A DNA stretch of 64,000 bases from Bagarius yarrelli (lineage: Eukaryota > Chordata > Actinopteri > Siluriformes > Sisoridae), in assembly GCA_005784505.1 (NCBI GenBank), contig VCAZ01000030.1, positions 933,501 to 997,500 on the forward strand, in the 5' to 3' direction. The translations under genes and the position numbers were made by a program. This document shows positions 61,501-64,000 of the stretch, piece after piece. The notes under the pieces were generated by a model, which worked only from the letters and a program-made list of their open reading frames with translations, was not told the DNA's origin and did not search any database. Positions within the stretch are counted from its first letter, which is position 1, and each line of letters starts with the position of its first letter.

Positions 61501-64000
61501 TGTCTGAGTGTATTGCCCCACGCCCCCTCCTCAAACAGGGGTCTGGGACCTGTAAGACAACACACAAACACACACCCACAGTGGATTACAAGACCCCTAG
61601 GGCACAGTGCCTACACAGAACCCTCATTAGTGAAACACAATGACACCCCACCTCTTAAAGCAGATAATACACAAACACATGCGTGTGAATGCGCCCGCCA
61701 CACACACACACACACACAGAATAATTTAATTTGGTAGACTTTTGAGCAACATAAAAATATGATCCGCACAAGACATTGATTTAGTCCATAGTCACTTTGT
61801 GATACTGTGGATAATAATACTCAGATTTAAAGTCTTCATTTGATGAATATTTCTTTCATAAATATATAGTAATTGTATACCACAAATGGTTATTTTTTAT
61901 TTCGTTTTGTGATATAATACTTTTGGCATAATAGCCACTCCCAACAGTTTAGAAATTCCAACAGCATCAATGAATTTTTTTTTTTTAGAAAGAAATAAAA
62001 ATTCACCATATTCCCTTCAACTCCAATTCAGTTTTAAAGTCTATAAAGCCAAAAAGTGCAGCCTATAACATAATACATAAGCCTTTGAAGCAAGTGTGTG
62101 TGTTAAAGCACATATAACACACCAGCATTCAGTGCTAATGCTGAATTGTATTCCAGTTGGTGTATGTGATAAGATGGCATTATCAGCCCCTGGTCCCTCT
62201 GAAACTATTGTTCACCTCTCAAGCAGCTGTGATCAACTACTGTATGTCACAGCAGGGTACTGCACTATATTCAGCGCTGATCCTAAAACACACGCATACA
62301 AAGAGGCATTTCAGTTCACACACACACACACACACATACACACACACACATTTTTCAGGGGGTTTCCAAAGAACTATTTAGAAAAAAAAATTGTTGCTGT
62401 TTTGGTCTAAGAAGCCTAATGCTAACGTTATACAACGGGCATGCAAGCTTGATAATAAAATGTTCTGGAATTATTTGTTTTTATAAAGAAAAGAAGAAAA
62501 AATATCATACAGCATTTAATTAAACCAGTAAAAGGTTTTTTTAACACTTTTAGCACTGTCTTCGTCTCTTTACATTGGGTATTTTATCGCATTATATATT
62601 AGCTTAACTGTTATTAGATCTGTAATCTTTCTTTACTTCTGTCTGTTTTGTTTTCTGCAACTTTGGTTTGACGTGTCAACACAGCAGAAGACCTCATACC
62701 ATGTAAACAACCTGGTCATCAACTGTCACAACTGGAATAAAAATTTCACCTCTGCATATATATATATGTGTGTGTGTGTGTGTTTGTGTGTGTATGTAAT
62801 GTGATCTGGGAAGACCTATCATATAGGGAAAAGGTAAAATTTAGGAATAAATGTAGAAAAATTGACATTGAAAAGAACTTGAAATCAGCTCTTTGTATTG
62901 TCATTTCTAGCTTGTCTGTAACAAGAGTTATAGCTATCTAAAATTAGCTATGATTTTCAAGAGCGGAATTTTGAATAAAAAAAAAAACAGGTTTAAAAAA
63001 AGATGAAAATTAAAGCACAACAGTCAAGTATCTATATGTTAACTTTGCTTTACTGTTGTAAAAGTCTTTAGTCTTTATTTACTGTATATTGTCTTTGAAT
63101 ATACAATAGTTGCTTTAACCCCAAGGAACACATAACATTTATGTTGTGCCACATTTTTAATAATAGAATGTTTTTAACCAGGCGCACAAAACATCACCGA
63201 ATATTTTATAGCATGTAGACCATTTTGAATTTTTTTTTCCTGTTTCACTTCCAACTACGTTTATCTTATAATACAGAATCAGACACAGTTTGTAGCTGTA
63301 ACTTGGAAGCTGTAGTTCATGACTGTTTAAACATAATGAAAGTAATGCACAGTGTTAATATCTTACAGAATGAGAGTTCGACAGGAGCACCGATGGTACT
63401 GCATCACTATGCAAAGAGAAAAGCTAACGTTACCCTGAAGAGGATAGCAACTAGTGAAGTACTGTAAGTTTCCCATTGTTTGTCATGGGCATAGTCTCAG
63501 AACATTTGATCCCCTTTTGTATGTGTAGATAACACGATTAATATAGCTTACACTTCTCCATTATCCAATGTTTCATCTCTGTATATGAAAAGTCTATTAT
63601 AAAATTGTTTAAGGCACTAACATCACCAAAATATGGTATAAATTTCCTCTTGGAAAATTAGTATTTTAATAGATGAACTGTATTTGTAGTGTTACAAGTG
63701 TTTGGCAAGAGATGATTGACAAAATATAATTAAAAAATAATGTAAGAAGACCCAATTCTAATAACATTAAACCTTTCTTCCTATATTCTTTAAAACCTAG
63801 ATCACATGACAAATATGTATATATATATATATACATACTTCTTACAGTTTAGTATGATCATTGAGTTAAAAAAGTAAAAGGAACAGTAGAAAAGTAGAAA
63901 GAAAAAGAAAAAGTAAACATTTTGAGAAGTAGATCCACATAAAAAAAGGAAAAAAAGGGAAGGCCAATTTTATTGTCAGCAGTAAGAGATTAATTTCCAA

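Larger units (their letters stand above)
56296..64000. other. Upstream flank of sox32
   Basis: No coding gene. Candidate regulatory blocks are at 56.37-56.55, 58.60-59.05, 59.44-59.63 and 60.62-60.80 kb. Short tracts of CA, TG and GA are scattered. From 61.8 kb to the end I see only AT-rich unique sequence and a few short repeats. Confidence 0.65.

Noticed and set aside
63225..63467. 80-codon open frame near the right edge
   Set aside because: There is no recognisable domain, no neighbouring exon and AT-rich composition; it is compatible with chance.

Overview
The window is vertebrate nuclear DNA from a teleost, most likely an ostariophysan and possibly a catfish. It is AT-rich and intron-rich, packed with (CA)n, (GATA)n and (TA)n microsatellites, tRNA-derived SINEs, Tc1/mariner relics and an RTE-type LINE of the kind common in these fishes. 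Five protein-coding genes are supported by reading frame, splice sites and conserved motifs. The assignment to catfish rests on repeat style and is tentative.

Layout. 1-5.7 kb: 3' part of a kinesin-6 gene (kif20a-like, + strand), 14 exons visible, 5' end outside the window. 6.2-15.3 kb: a complete Src-family kinase gene (lyn-like, - strand), convergent with the kinesin; 12 coding exons, 500 aa. 14.2-19.5 kb: intergenic, with two Tc1 relics. 19.5-31.8 kb: rp1 (- strand), the photoreceptor doublecortin protein; 3 coding exons, 1,900 aa, with a degenerate RTE LINE in its second coding intron. 31.8-37.8 kb: intergenic, with a near-consensus CTCF motif. 37.8-40.9 kb: sox17 (- strand, 2 exons, 436 aa). 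41-54.7 kb: intergenic, microsatellite-dense. 54.7-56.3 kb: sox32/casanova (- strand, 2 exons, 301 aa). 56.3-64 kb: upstream flank of sox32 with no recognisable gene but several candidate regulatory clusters.

Gene relations. LYN, RP1 and SOX17 are neighbours on human 8q11-q12, so this is the teleost counterpart of that block. The sox17-sox32 pair is the SoxF tandem duplicate described in zebrafish, where Sox32 acts downstream of Nodal/Eomes/Gata5 and switches on sox17 in endoderm. Both genes share one intron position inside the HMG box and a C-terminal EF(E/D)QYL motif. The sequence shows a T-box, a GATA and a bicoid-type site just upstream of sox32, and CTCF motifs in convergent orientation around the lyn-rp1 part. 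These could separate the lyn/rp1 neighbourhood from the sox neighbourhood, but that is inference.

Most notable items: a one-base frame break in the switch II exon of the kinesin gene; the convergent CTCF motif pair; the compact sox32 promoter motif cluster; a perfect inverted SOX palindrome and a TCF/LEF-motif-rich block upstream of sox32; an Rp1 that stops exactly at the conserved CGQHCPIL motif; and a lyn first coding exon whose weak donor touches a long GATA microsatellite. I see no wholly unknown gene system here. The novelty is in regulatory architecture and in small lesions.
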